Assembly: GCF_000192475.1 (NCBI RefSeq)
Contig: NZ_AEYW01000001.1
Coordinates: 1 to 64,000, forward strand
Direction of reading: 5' to 3'
DNA from: Ruegeria conchae
GTDB lineage: Bacteria > Pseudomonadota > Alphaproteobacteria > Rhodobacterales > Rhodobacteraceae
DNA length: 64,000 bases
Positions within the stretch are counted from its first letter, which is position 1. The number at the start of each line of letters is the position of its first letter. The position numbers and the translations under genes are program-made. This document shows positions 54,670-62,475 of this stretch, piece by piece. The notes below the pieces were generated by a model. That model was not told the origin of the DNA and did not search any database. It was given only the letters and a program-made list of their open reading frames with translations.

Positions 54670-56060
54670 GCAGGACGCTTTACGACAAACTGGTGGACGC
54701 ACATAAGGTCTGCGATCTGCCGGACGGCGACATGCTGATCTATGTCGATTTCCACATCATGAATGAATACACCAGCCCGCAGGCCTTTTCCGGGCTGGAT
54801 CAGAAAGGGCTTTCCGTTTGGCGGCCCGAGGCTCATCTGTCGGTAGTCGATCACGTGAATGCCACACGGCAGCGCGATCCGCATGATGCAGCGTCTAAGC
54901 TGCTGATCGACAATCTGGAGGCCAATTGCAAAAAGCACAACATCGCCTTCTACGGCCTGGGCGACCGCCGCCAGGGGATCGAACATGTTGTTGTCCCTGA
55001 ACAAGGGCTTGTCGCACCGGGGATGTTGATCGCCTGCGGCGACAGTCATACCACCACGTACGGGGCCTTCGGAGCGCTCGGTTTTGGCATCGGTACGTCC
55101 GAGGTTGAACATGTGCTGGCAACGCAAACCCTGCGCTATAAGCGGCTGAAGACCATGCTGGTCAATATCGATGGCGATCTCGCCCCCGGTGCGACCGCCA
55201 AGGATATCATCATGAAGGTGGTTCAGGTGGTCGGCGCGGGCGGCGCCAATGGCTATGCCGTCGAGTTCTCCGGGTCGGCCATCCGCTCACAGGAAATGTC
55301 CGGGCGGATGACGATTTGCAATATGGCGGTCGAGTTGGGAGGACGGGCCGCCTTGATTGGAGCCGACGAAAAGGCGCTTGAGAAAATAAAGGCACGCGCG
55401 CATAGCGGCACGCTGGATTTTGGTGGTCTGGAGTGGAACTCGGACCCCGGCGCAGAGTATGATACGGTGTTCGAGATCAACGCCGCCGATATTGCCCCGA
55501 TTGTCAGTTGGGGCACCAGCCCGGATCAGTCGGTTCCTGTCGACGGCTCAGTCCCAGCTGAGACCGAGGGGATGACGCCCAAGGCTCGCGAAGCGCTAAA
55601 CCGGGCTCTGGGCTATATGGGCTTGAAAGCGGGTCAGGCGATGACCGATATCGAAATCGACAGCGCCTTTATCGGATCTTGCACCAACAGCCGCATCGAG
55701 GATCTGCGCGCTGCAGCCTCAATCCTGAAAGGAAAAAAGGTCGCAGGATCGGTCAATGCCATCGTTGTGCCCGGTTCGACCTATACTCGCCTGCAGGCCG
55801 AGTCTGAGGGGATCGACCGGGTGTTTAAGGAAGCAGGCTTTGACTGGCGCCCTGAAAGCGGCTGTTCGATGTGCCTTGCGATGAATGACGATATTGCCAT
55901 GGATGGCGAACGGATTGCGTCCTCGACCAACCGCAATTTCGAAGGTCGGCAGGGCCGCGGGGCTCGCACCCACTTGATGAGCCCGGAGATGGTGGCCGCC
56001 GCCGCCATTCATGGCCGTATCGCGGATGTCCGTGAGTTTCTGAGCGAAGGAGCGGAATAA
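54666..56060 (+). CDS. LeuC-type aconitase-family large subunit (divergent)
   Basis: 464 residues. Fe-S ligands Cys339 (FIGSCTNSR), Cys400 and Cys403 (SGCSMCLAMN). GDSHTTTYGAFGALGFGIGT at about 125-144 is the active-site region. The N-terminus differs from the biosynthetic enzyme as I remember it: FHIMNEYTSPQAF and VDHVNAT (60-67) replace the usual RHLVHEVTSPQAF and DHNVPT. Annotated by family as 3-isopropylmalate dehydratase large subunit, but its setting (dehalogenase, TRAP, LysR) points to a catabolic hydro-lyase. leuD-like starts 1 base after it. Confidence 0.87.
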   Translation: MSRTLYDKLVDAHKVCDLPDGDMLIYVDFHIMNEYTSPQAFSGLDQKGLSVWRPEAHLSVVDHVNATRQRDPHDAASKLLIDNLEANCKKHNIAFYGLGDRRQGIEHVVVPEQGLVAPGMLIACGDSHTTTYGAFGALGFGIGTSEVEHVLATQTLRYKRLKTMLVNIDGDLAPGATAKDIIMKVVQVVGAGGANGYAVEFSGSAIRSQEMSGRMTICNMAVELGGRAALIGADEKALEKIKARAHSGTLDFGGLEWNSDPGAEYDTVFEINAADIAPIVSWGTSPDQSVPVDGSVPAETEGMTPKAREALNRALGYMGLKAGQAMTDIEIDSAFIGSCTNSRIEDLRAAASILKGKKVAGSVNAIVVPGSTYTRLQAESEGIDRVFKEAGFDWRPESGCSMCLAMNDDIAMDGERIASSTNRNFEGRQGRGARTHLMSPEMVAAAAIHGRIADVREFLSEGAE

Positions 56061-56061
56061 G

Positions 56062-56667
56062 ATGCCAAAAACTGTTCACGGGCTGGCCGCCGCCCTGCCG
56101 CTTGCCAATGTCGATACCGATGTGATCATGCCTAAACGCTTTCTGATAACGATCACACGCGAAGGGCTGGCGGATGGCACATTCGCCGATCTGCGCTTTC
56201 ACGACGATGAAACGCCGCGAGCGGATTTTGTGCTGAACACCCATCCCTGGCACGAGGCCAGAATACTGGTTGTCGGCGATAATTTCGGCTGCGGCTCCAG
56301 CCGGGAACACGCGGTTTGGGGACTGGTTCAACTGGGTATTCGGGGCATCATCGGCACAAGCTTTGCGGGCATTTTCTACGACAATGCGCGCAAGAATGGC
56401 CTTGCCTTGCCCATTGTCAGTCCCGAGGTGCGAGATCAGTTGATGCTAGCGGCGTCCCATGAGGATGGTGCTAACTATACGATTGATGTCGAAAACCGGG
56501 TCATCAAACACGGAGAGGCAGAGCTGCCATTTGAAATGGATGACGCGACACAGACCGCCCATCTTGAGGGCCGCGACGACACCTTGAACTCGCTGGAATT
56601 CGCGGACGCGATCCGGAAATTTGAGAGCAGGTTAGGTGAACGGCAACGGGTGCGTGTCATACAGTAG
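56062..56667 (+). CDS. LeuD-type aconitase-family small subunit
   Basis: 201 residues, the swivelling small subunit that partners the LeuC-type protein. NVDTDVIMPKRFLITITREG is at about 17-36, and GDNFGCGSSREHAVWGL at about 73-89 is the substrate-loop signature. It is only 1 base after the large subunit. The substrate is not readable from sequence; isopropylmalate, citramalate/citraconate and dimethylmalate are all known for this family. Confidence 0.87.
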   Translation: MPKTVHGLAAALPLANVDTDVIMPKRFLITITREGLADGTFADLRFHDDETPRADFVLNTHPWHEARILVVGDNFGCGSSREHAVWGLVQLGIRGIIGTSFAGIFYDNARKNGLALPIVSPEVRDQLMLAASHEDGANYTIDVENRVIKHGEAELPFEMDDATQTAHLEGRDDTLNSLEFADAIRKFESRLGERQRVRVIQ

Positions 56668-56682
56668 TTAGGACAAGTTGAC

Positions 56683-57594
56683 TTGGAACTTCGCCAACTT
56701 CAGTGCTTTGTGGCAGTCGCCGAAGAACTGCATTTTCGAAAGGCAGGCGAACGCCTCGGCCTTAGTCAGCCAGCCTTGTCCGACCGAATTTCCGCCTTGG
56801 AGCACGAGTTGGGCTTTGCTCTGTTCTTTCGGACAACCCGGCAGGTTAGCCTAACGCAAGCGGGGTCCGAATTCCTGCGCGACACCAAACGGATACTGGC
56901 GGATATCGACAAATCTGTTTCCAAAGCCCGACACACAGCCGACAGTGGGCTGAAGACTTTGCGGGTTAGCGGCGTTGACGAGGCGATCTCGATGCTGTTG
57001 CCTCCTGCGCTGATGGAATTCCGAAAACGGCAACCTTCAGTGCATGTGGACATTCTGGAAATTTCGTCTTCGGACCACCATACGCAAGAGCTTGCAAATC
57101 ACCGCACCGACATCGCGTTTGTCCGCCAGCCTCCTGAAGACGAGTTTCTGAAGGCAGATCTTTTGTACCAGCAGGGTGCCGTCGTGGTCTTGCCTTCCGC
57201 GTCGGAACTTGCAGGTCGGGAATCGCTGTCAGCGGCGGATATTAGGGATCACCCGATTATTGGGTTTCCCAAACATGCCCGCCCGATCCTTCACGACCTG
57301 CTCTGGAGCAGCTATCGAGCCCATGGGTGGCAACCGGACATCGCCTGCGAAGTCATAGACAAGTCCACCATGCTGCAGCTGGTGGCGCACGGGGTTGGCA
57401 TCGGGCTGGCACCTGCATGGATCCGCGCTCTTGCTCCCCCGCAATTGAGTTGCATTCCGTATCAAACGGACGGCCAGAGCATCGAACTCTACGTCGCGCG
57501 ACGGGCGGCGGGAAACTCGAAAATGGTGGACGAGTTCGTGGATGTAGTCAAAGACGTATCTTCGCGACTGTACACCGCCGGGACGTGTCAGTGA
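56683..57594 (+). CDS. LysR-family regulator
   Basis: 303 residues, TTG start at 56683 (MELRQLQCFVAVAEELHF). The winged HTH spans about 1-60 with LGLSQPALSDRISALEHELG, and the effector domain covers about 90-295. It follows the LeuD-type gene by 15 bases on the same strand, so it probably belongs to that operon, and is a candidate regulator of the divergent dctPQM. Confidence 0.88.
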   Translation: MELRQLQCFVAVAEELHFRKAGERLGLSQPALSDRISALEHELGFALFFRTTRQVSLTQAGSEFLRDTKRILADIDKSVSKARHTADSGLKTLRVSGVDEAISMLLPPALMEFRKRQPSVHVDILEISSSDHHTQELANHRTDIAFVRQPPEDEFLKADLLYQQGAVVVLPSASELAGRESLSAADIRDHPIIGFPKHARPILHDLLWSSYRAHGWQPDIACEVIDKSTMLQLVAHGVGIGLAPAWIRALAPPQLSCIPYQTDGQSIELYVARRAAGNSKMVDEFVDVVKDVSSRLYTAGTCQ

Positions 57595-57759
57595 CAAGAG
57601 CCCAACGTTGTCTGGGCCCATGCAGAGAAGTTGTGCGAAACCGTGATGCGGACCAGCTGTTATCTGGCCAATTGTTCGAAACCAGGTACATGACCTTTAG
57701 CGATCATCGGGATAGGACGTCGCGAAGGGCTGTTTGGAACCCATCACGATTTCATGCGA

Positions 57760-58683
57760 CTAACTCGTTAGCGTCGCTTTCCATTGCGGCGCTTCCACCG
57801 CTTCAATCGTCAGCTCAATACAAAGCTGACGCACGGCTTCAAAGGCAAAAGTCGCCGGACGATCACTTAATTCTCCAATAAAGAGCGTGCGATTGAGTTT
57901 TGGCTTGATAATCGGACGCGTCGTCAATGTGCCCGCGTCAATGTGTTCTTTCAGGATAAACTCGGTACCCACGATGCAACCGATGCCAGACAGAAGGGAT
58001 CCGCTGATTGCGGAGATCGAGTTTATTTGGAACTGCGCGTTCTCTTCGATCCGCCTGAGTAGGGAAGGGTCGTCCATCACAGCTCGGGTGTACAGGCCTT
58101 GGCGAAGAATTATCAACGGTAAGTCCAGCAGTGCCTCAAAACTGATTGCATCGGTTCCACCGATAACATCTGGCCGACCCACCAGAACCAACTCCTCTTC
58201 CAAGACCGGTTGGAACCTGAAACGCGCGTCAGGAAGTTGGTTGTAGGTTAGGGTCAAATCGACCTCCGAAGACGCAAGCTGTTGGGCGGTAGACCCGGAA
58301 AAGATCTCAGAAAGATGCAGGCGTAGGTTCGGATAGTCTTGTGAAACACGCTGTACCAGAGGCACGCCAATAGCTTTGACAGCCGAATGCGCAAAGCCAA
58401 CCGAAATCTCACCCGCGACCTCATTCTCAGTTTCTCGGATATCGGTGCTGGCGGCTTGCATGGATCGCAGGATCGCACGCGCGTGTTCATATAATCGAGC
58501 ACCAGATGCTGTCGGCCGCACGCCCCTTGGCAATCTCTCAAATAGCTGCGTACCAAGTTCGGCTTCGAGATTGGACAGATGCCTGCTTAATGCAGACACA
58601 GCGACCCTTTCCCGATCAGCAGCACGAGCCAACGCGCCTTCCTCAAAGATCGCAGCAAAGTATCGGAGTTGCCTGCTGTCCAT
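57760..58683 (-). CDS. LysR-family regulator
   Basis: 307 residues. HTH at about 1-60 (MDSRQLRYFAAIFEEGALAR, then VSALSRHLSNLEAELG), effector domain to the C-terminus. It is divergent from the CoA-transferase gene, the classic LysR arrangement, so it likely controls the CoA-transferase/lyase/TRAP operon. A palindrome lies immediately upstream of its start codon. Confidence 0.9.
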   Translation of the reverse strand: MDSRQLRYFAAIFEEGALARAADRERVAVSALSRHLSNLEAELGTQLFERLPRGVRPTASGARLYEHARAILRSMQAASTDIRETENEVAGEISVGFAHSAVKAIGVPLVQRVSQDYPNLRLHLSEIFSGSTAQQLASSEVDLTLTYNQLPDARFRFQPVLEEELVLVGRPDVIGGTDAISFEALLDLPLIILRQGLYTRAVMDDPSLLRRIEENAQFQINSISAISGSLLSGIGCIVGTEFILKEHIDAGTLTTRPIIKPKLNRTLFIGELSDRPATFAFEAVRQLCIELTIEAVEAPQWKATLTS

Positions 58684-58704
58684 GCTTTCTCAATATCAGA
58701 AAGC
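58684..58704. promoter_or_regulatory. Palindrome upstream of LysR / CoA-transferase
   Basis: GCTTTCT, 7 bases, AGAAAGC: perfect 7-base arms, beginning at the base next to the lysR start codon. It may be an operator for autoregulation or an RNA hairpin hiding the lysR ribosome binding site. Confidence 0.45.
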
Positions 58705-58781
58705 AGCCTTATTAACATTGAAATATTGCAAAGCATTCCGATCGGGTAGCTTTGGTTAACGCAAGTCCAACCGGAGCATAC

Positions 58782-59975
58782 ATGGTGTCAGACGATTTCA
58801 GGCCTTTGCGGGGCATCCGCGTCGTTGAAATGACCCACATGATTATGGGGCCAAGTTGCGGCCAGATCCTTGCCTATCTTGGTGCTGACGTGATCAAGGT
58901 TGAGCCCCCTGCGGGGGACAAAACCCGGCACCTGACCGGAATGGGGCGGGGGTTCTTCCCAAGTTTCAATCGCGGCAAGCGTTCAATTACCTTAGATTTA
59001 AAGTCCGAGGCCGGAACGTCGGCGCTGGATCAGCTTCTGGCAACCGCCGATATTTTCGTTGAGAACTTCCGCGACCAGTCACTTGCCAAGATGGGATTTG
59101 CGCCCTCCGCGTTGCGAGGTAAGTACCCCAATTTGATCATCGCATCCTGCAAGGGCTTCCTGCATGGCCCCTATCAGGACCGAACGGCAATGGACGAGGT
59201 CGTTCAGATGATGACCGGAATGGCCTATATGACTGGCCCAACGGGTCGTCCCTTGCGCATTGGCTCTTCTGCAAATGACATCATGGGTGGGGTCTTCGGC
59301 GCTCTTGCAGTTCTCGGCGCGTTGTTGGAGCGGCAAGAATCCGGAGAGGGTCGGACGATACGCATTGGCCTGTTCGAGAATTGCCTGATGCTTGTCATGC
59401 AACACATGGTGCAATTCGATCTGGACGGACACGAACCGGCCCCTATGCCCGAGCGGGAATTTTCCTGGCCGGTCTACGACATCTTCGACACGCGGGACAA
59501 TCGTCAGATCTTTGTGGGTGCTGTCACTGAGGGCCATTGGCAAATATTGTGCAAAGCAATCAGCTTAGAGCATTTGCTGGAGGATAACCGGCTTCAGACA
59601 AAGATGGGCCAGATCGAAGCGCGGAACTGGACACTTCCCCTTTTTGCAGAAGCAATCGGCAAACGCGATTTTCCTGAACTGATCGAGATTTTTGAAGCTT
59701 CGGGCATTCCCTTTTCGCCTATCAATCGTCCCGCCGATATGTATCAGGATCCACATGTCCTGCGCCCCGGCGGTCTGCAACTCTCACACGACGCTGGTGG
59801 GCAGGTGTTCCGGGCTCCGGGTTTGCCCATCGAAGTTGATGGCGGGATTCCACATCCGGTTTCACTCAATGTCGCAGATGTCGGCGATGACACTGACACC
59901 GTGCTTTCAGAGCTTGGCCTGTCACCTTCGGAAATATCGGCTGCAAGTGGCGCGGCGGATAGGAATTCAACGTGA
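58782..59975 (+). CDS. CaiB/BaiF (family III) CoA-transferase
   Basis: 397 residues from ATG 58782 with a GGAG site; the frame is open from 58752. The family core is GIRVVEMTHMIMGPSCGQIL (11-30), LGADVIKVEPPAGD (about 33-46) and NRGKRSITLDLKS (about 63-75). The catalytic Asp is Asp138 in TAMDEVVQ. It moves CoA from a donor such as succinyl- or acetyl-CoA to an organic acid. The next gene, a lyase of the HMG-CoA lyase family, starts within its stop, so its product is probably the lyase substrate. Confidence 0.92.
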   Translation: MVSDDFRPLRGIRVVEMTHMIMGPSCGQILAYLGADVIKVEPPAGDKTRHLTGMGRGFFPSFNRGKRSITLDLKSEAGTSALDQLLATADIFVENFRDQSLAKMGFAPSALRGKYPNLIIASCKGFLHGPYQDRTAMDEVVQMMTGMAYMTGPTGRPLRIGSSANDIMGGVFGALAVLGALLERQESGEGRTIRIGLFENCLMLVMQHMVQFDLDGHEPAPMPEREFSWPVYDIFDTRDNRQIFVGAVTEGHWQILCKAISLEHLLEDNRLQTKMGQIEARNWTLPLFAEAIGKRDFPELIEIFEASGIPFSPINRPADMYQDPHVLRPGGLQLSHDAGGQVFRAPGLPIEVDGGIPHPVSLNVADVGDDTDTVLSELGLSPSEISAASGAADRNST

Positions 59976-60916
59976 CTCGCCTGTCAGAAATATACCCACC
60001 CGACAGGGTCGTATTGCGGGAAGTCGGATTGCGCGACGGTCTGCAGATGGTCCAACGATATCCCTCAACGGCAGCGAAGGCCGAATGGTTGCGCCGTGAA
60101 AGAGCCGCGGGTGTTCGGCACTTTGAGATTGGCTCTTTCCTTCCGGCAAAAGCTATGCCGCAATTCGCTGATGTTCGGGACATCAGCGACATTTGCCGCA
60201 GCCTTAACGTCCATTCGGCAGCGCTTGCCTTGAATGATCGCGGCGCGACGGACGCGGTTCAAACTCCGGTCGGCGAAATCGTCACAGTGGTCTCGTCGAC
60301 CGAGGAACATAGCCAGGCAAACGCACGTCGTACACGTGAGGAAGCAATTGCTCTGGTTGGTAAAACCGTTGAACTGGCAAGAGGCTCAGAAACATCACCT
60401 TTGGTACAGGTCGGCATCGCCATGGCGTTCGGTTGCTCGATTGCTGGCAAAGTCGACCCGGACGATGTGGTGCGCATCGCGGCCGCATGCTCGGAGGCGG
60501 GTGTGGACATGATCGGTCTTGCAGACACAGTCGGATTTGCGGGTCCAGATCAGGTGCAAGACCTTGTTGAACGTGTGAAAAACGAACTGGGCGACGTTGC
60601 GCTGAGCATTCACCTGCACGACACAAGGGGAATGGGGATCGCCAATGCGTCTGCCGCCCTCGACGCTGGCATCCGGGTGATCGATGGCTCGCTGGCGGGG
60701 CTCGGGGGCTGCCCCTTTGCCCCAGGCGCAACAGGGAACGTGGTATTCGAGGACCTTGTATATCTCTGTGAACGCAAAGGTTTTGCAACCGGCATCGACT
60801 TGGAAAAGCTGATGTCTGTGCGAGAGGTCGCCGCGTCTGAAATGCCTGACGAACAGCTCTTCGGTGCGTTGTCACGAGCCGGAGCACCGCGTCACATCAA
60901 CTGGCGCGCCCGATAA
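59972..60916 (+). CDS. HMG-CoA lyase family acyl-CoA lyase
   Basis: 314 residues, GTG start overlapping the CoA-transferase stop by 4 bases. DRE-TIM barrel with VVLREVGLRDGLQMV (13-27), metal-site HLHDTRGMG (214-222) and the loop GGCPFAPGATGN (245-256) holding catalytic Cys247. It should cleave a 3-hydroxy-3-methyl-acyl-CoA: HMG-CoA to acetyl-CoA plus acetoacetate, or citramalyl-CoA to acetyl-CoA plus pyruvate. The pairing with a CaiB/BaiF enzyme recalls the succinyl-CoA:citramalate CoA-transferase and (R)-citramalyl-CoA lyase of Chloroflexus. Confidence 0.9.
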   Translation: MTRLSEIYPPDRVVLREVGLRDGLQMVQRYPSTAAKAEWLRRERAAGVRHFEIGSFLPAKAMPQFADVRDISDICRSLNVHSAALALNDRGATDAVQTPVGEIVTVVSSTEEHSQANARRTREEAIALVGKTVELARGSETSPLVQVGIAMAFGCSIAGKVDPDDVVRIAAACSEAGVDMIGLADTVGFAGPDQVQDLVERVKNELGDVALSIHLHDTRGMGIANASAALDAGIRVIDGSLAGLGGCPFAPGATGNVVFEDLVYLCERKGFATGIDLEKLMSVREVAASEMPDEQLFGALSRAGAPRHINWRAR

Positions 60917-60944
60917 ACAACAAGATGACAGAGTGGAGGAGAAC

Positions 60945-61943
60945 ATGAACATTTTCAGAACTGCCACGGCAGCGCTACTGGCCGCAACGACCCTAAGCAG
61001 CGCGGCCTATGCCGAAGCAACCGAGATGCGCTGCAGCCACCAGTTGCCACCTGCGCACCATATCGCAAAGGTCATCGACCAATGGGCCGAAGAGATTGAG
61101 ACCCTGTCGAACGGAGAAATCGACGTTCAAATCTTTGGTGCCAACAGCCTTGTAGGCGCGCGTGAGAACATTGCATCGGTGGCCAAAGGCAACATTGAAT
61201 GCGCGTTCTCGATCAACCCGCAATGGGGTAAAACCCTGCCGATCATGAACGTGACACTGAAGCCTTATGCCGTCACTGATCCGGAGACGCTTGCCGCTTG
61301 GCCGGATAGCGAAGCGGCTGCGTTTCTGGATCAGAAGCTGCTTGAAAAAGGTGTGCAGAACGCGGTCTGGCTGTTCACAACACGGATGACAGCTTTGACG
61401 TCGAAGGGATCGCCGCTGGTCAATCCGGAAGATTTCGAAGGTGTGAAGATAAGGGGCCTGAACCCGGTGGCGGATGAGGGGCTTGTCGCAATGGGGGCCG
61501 CGCCTTCAGCGATGTCTGGCTCGAAAGTGTACGAAGCGCTCTCAACTGGAGTGATCGATGCGGGCATGACCGATATCGCCGCCGCCTATTCGCGCAAATA
61601 TTTTGAAGTCCAGGACCACGTGACGGTGGTCCCGCTGTTTAGTGTGTTCTTCCACGGCTACCTTAACCCGGCTTGGTTTGATGGTCTGACGGATGCACAG
61701 AAGGCCGCAATAGCCGAGGCGGGAGCCAAAGCGGCAGAATGGGCAGTTGCCGCGTCCGAAGAAGCATCTGCCGCTGCACCCGAGCAGCTGGCTGACAATG
61801 GCATGAAGGTGCATTTCCAGACGCCTGAGGAAGAAGCTGCCTGGAAAGAGTTAATGGTACCGGCTTTCGACAAATCGTTTGGCGACGCAACCGGTGAGGA
61901 CGGCGTCAAACTGCTTGAGCTGGTCGGTCAAATTTCGAACTGA
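60945..61943 (+). CDS. TRAP transporter substrate-binding protein
   Basis: 332 residues from ATG 60945 (GGAGGAG site). Signal peptide of about 23 residues ending SSAAYA before EATEMRCSHQLPPAHH. The DctP-type ligand region GVKIRGLNPVADEGLVAMGA is at about 166-185, and ALSTGVIDAGMTDIAAAYSR near 195-214. It belongs to a different subfamily from the DctP at 52593. It feeds the DctQM pair just downstream, so the acid it binds is probably the CoA-transferase substrate or its precursor. Confidence 0.9.
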   Translation: MNIFRTATAALLAATTLSSAAYAEATEMRCSHQLPPAHHIAKVIDQWAEEIETLSNGEIDVQIFGANSLVGARENIASVAKGNIECAFSINPQWGKTLPIMNVTLKPYAVTDPETLAAWPDSEAAAFLDQKLLEKGVQNAVWLFTTRMTALTSKGSPLVNPEDFEGVKIRGLNPVADEGLVAMGAAPSAMSGSKVYEALSTGVIDAGMTDIAAAYSRKYFEVQDHVTVVPLFSVFFHGYLNPAWFDGLTDAQKAAIAEAGAKAAEWAVAASEEASAAAPEQLADNGMKVHFQTPEEEAAWKELMVPAFDKSFGDATGEDGVKLLELVGQISN

Positions 61944-61944
61944 C

Positions 61945-62475
61945 ATGAAGCAGGATCATGAAATTGACACCTCTGAGGCCTTGCCGGTCTCAGGGGTGGA
62001 GCGCGCGGTGCGTCTGGTTACGCTATCTGGGGCAGGTATCGCCGCATTGCTGGTGCTCGTCGTATTCGGGGTCGTGAGCTACAGCGTCTTCATGCGCTAT
62101 ATCCTTGGCACACCAATTACTTTTTCCGATGAGCTCAACGGCTTTATCGTCGTGGCAATGGTTGCCCTCGGAGCGGGAGAGGTCCTTTTGCGCGGCGAAC
62201 ATTTCGGGGTCGACCTGCTGACTGAGCGTGCTGGTCCTCGAACTCAATGGTTGGTCGAGATTTGGGGGATGATAGGTGTGATCCTGGTCGCTGCGGCTAT
62301 TCTCTACAGCGCGGTGATTATGGTGCAGTTCTCATACGATTTCGGTATTTATTCAGATGGATATCTGAGCGTCCAGATGTGGATTCCGCAAGGCTTTCTA
62401 CTTATCGGCATGATCATTCTGATTCTTGCGGCGCTGGCTCGCATTTTCACGCTTCTGACGGTTCGCCGACTATGA
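61945..62475 (+). CDS. TRAP transporter small permease
   Basis: 176 residues from ATG 61945, one base after the binding-protein stop. Four TM helices; TM1-2 region VFGVVSYSVFMRYILGTPIT is at about 40-59. The stop overlaps the large-permease start by 4 bases. Confidence 0.88.
   Translation: MKQDHEIDTSEALPVSGVERAVRLVTLSGAGIAALLVLVVFGVVSYSVFMRYILGTPITFSDELNGFIVVAMVALGAGEVLLRGEHFGVDLLTERAGPRTQWLVEIWGMIGVILVAAAILYSAVIMVQFSYDFGIYSDGYLSVQMWIPQGFLLIGMIILILAALARIFTLLTVRRL

Noticed and set aside
54666-56667. Standard leucine-biosynthesis leuC and leuD symbols
   Set aside because: Family membership is clear, but divergent N-terminal motifs and a catabolic neighbourhood argue against the biosynthetic role, so no symbol was given.
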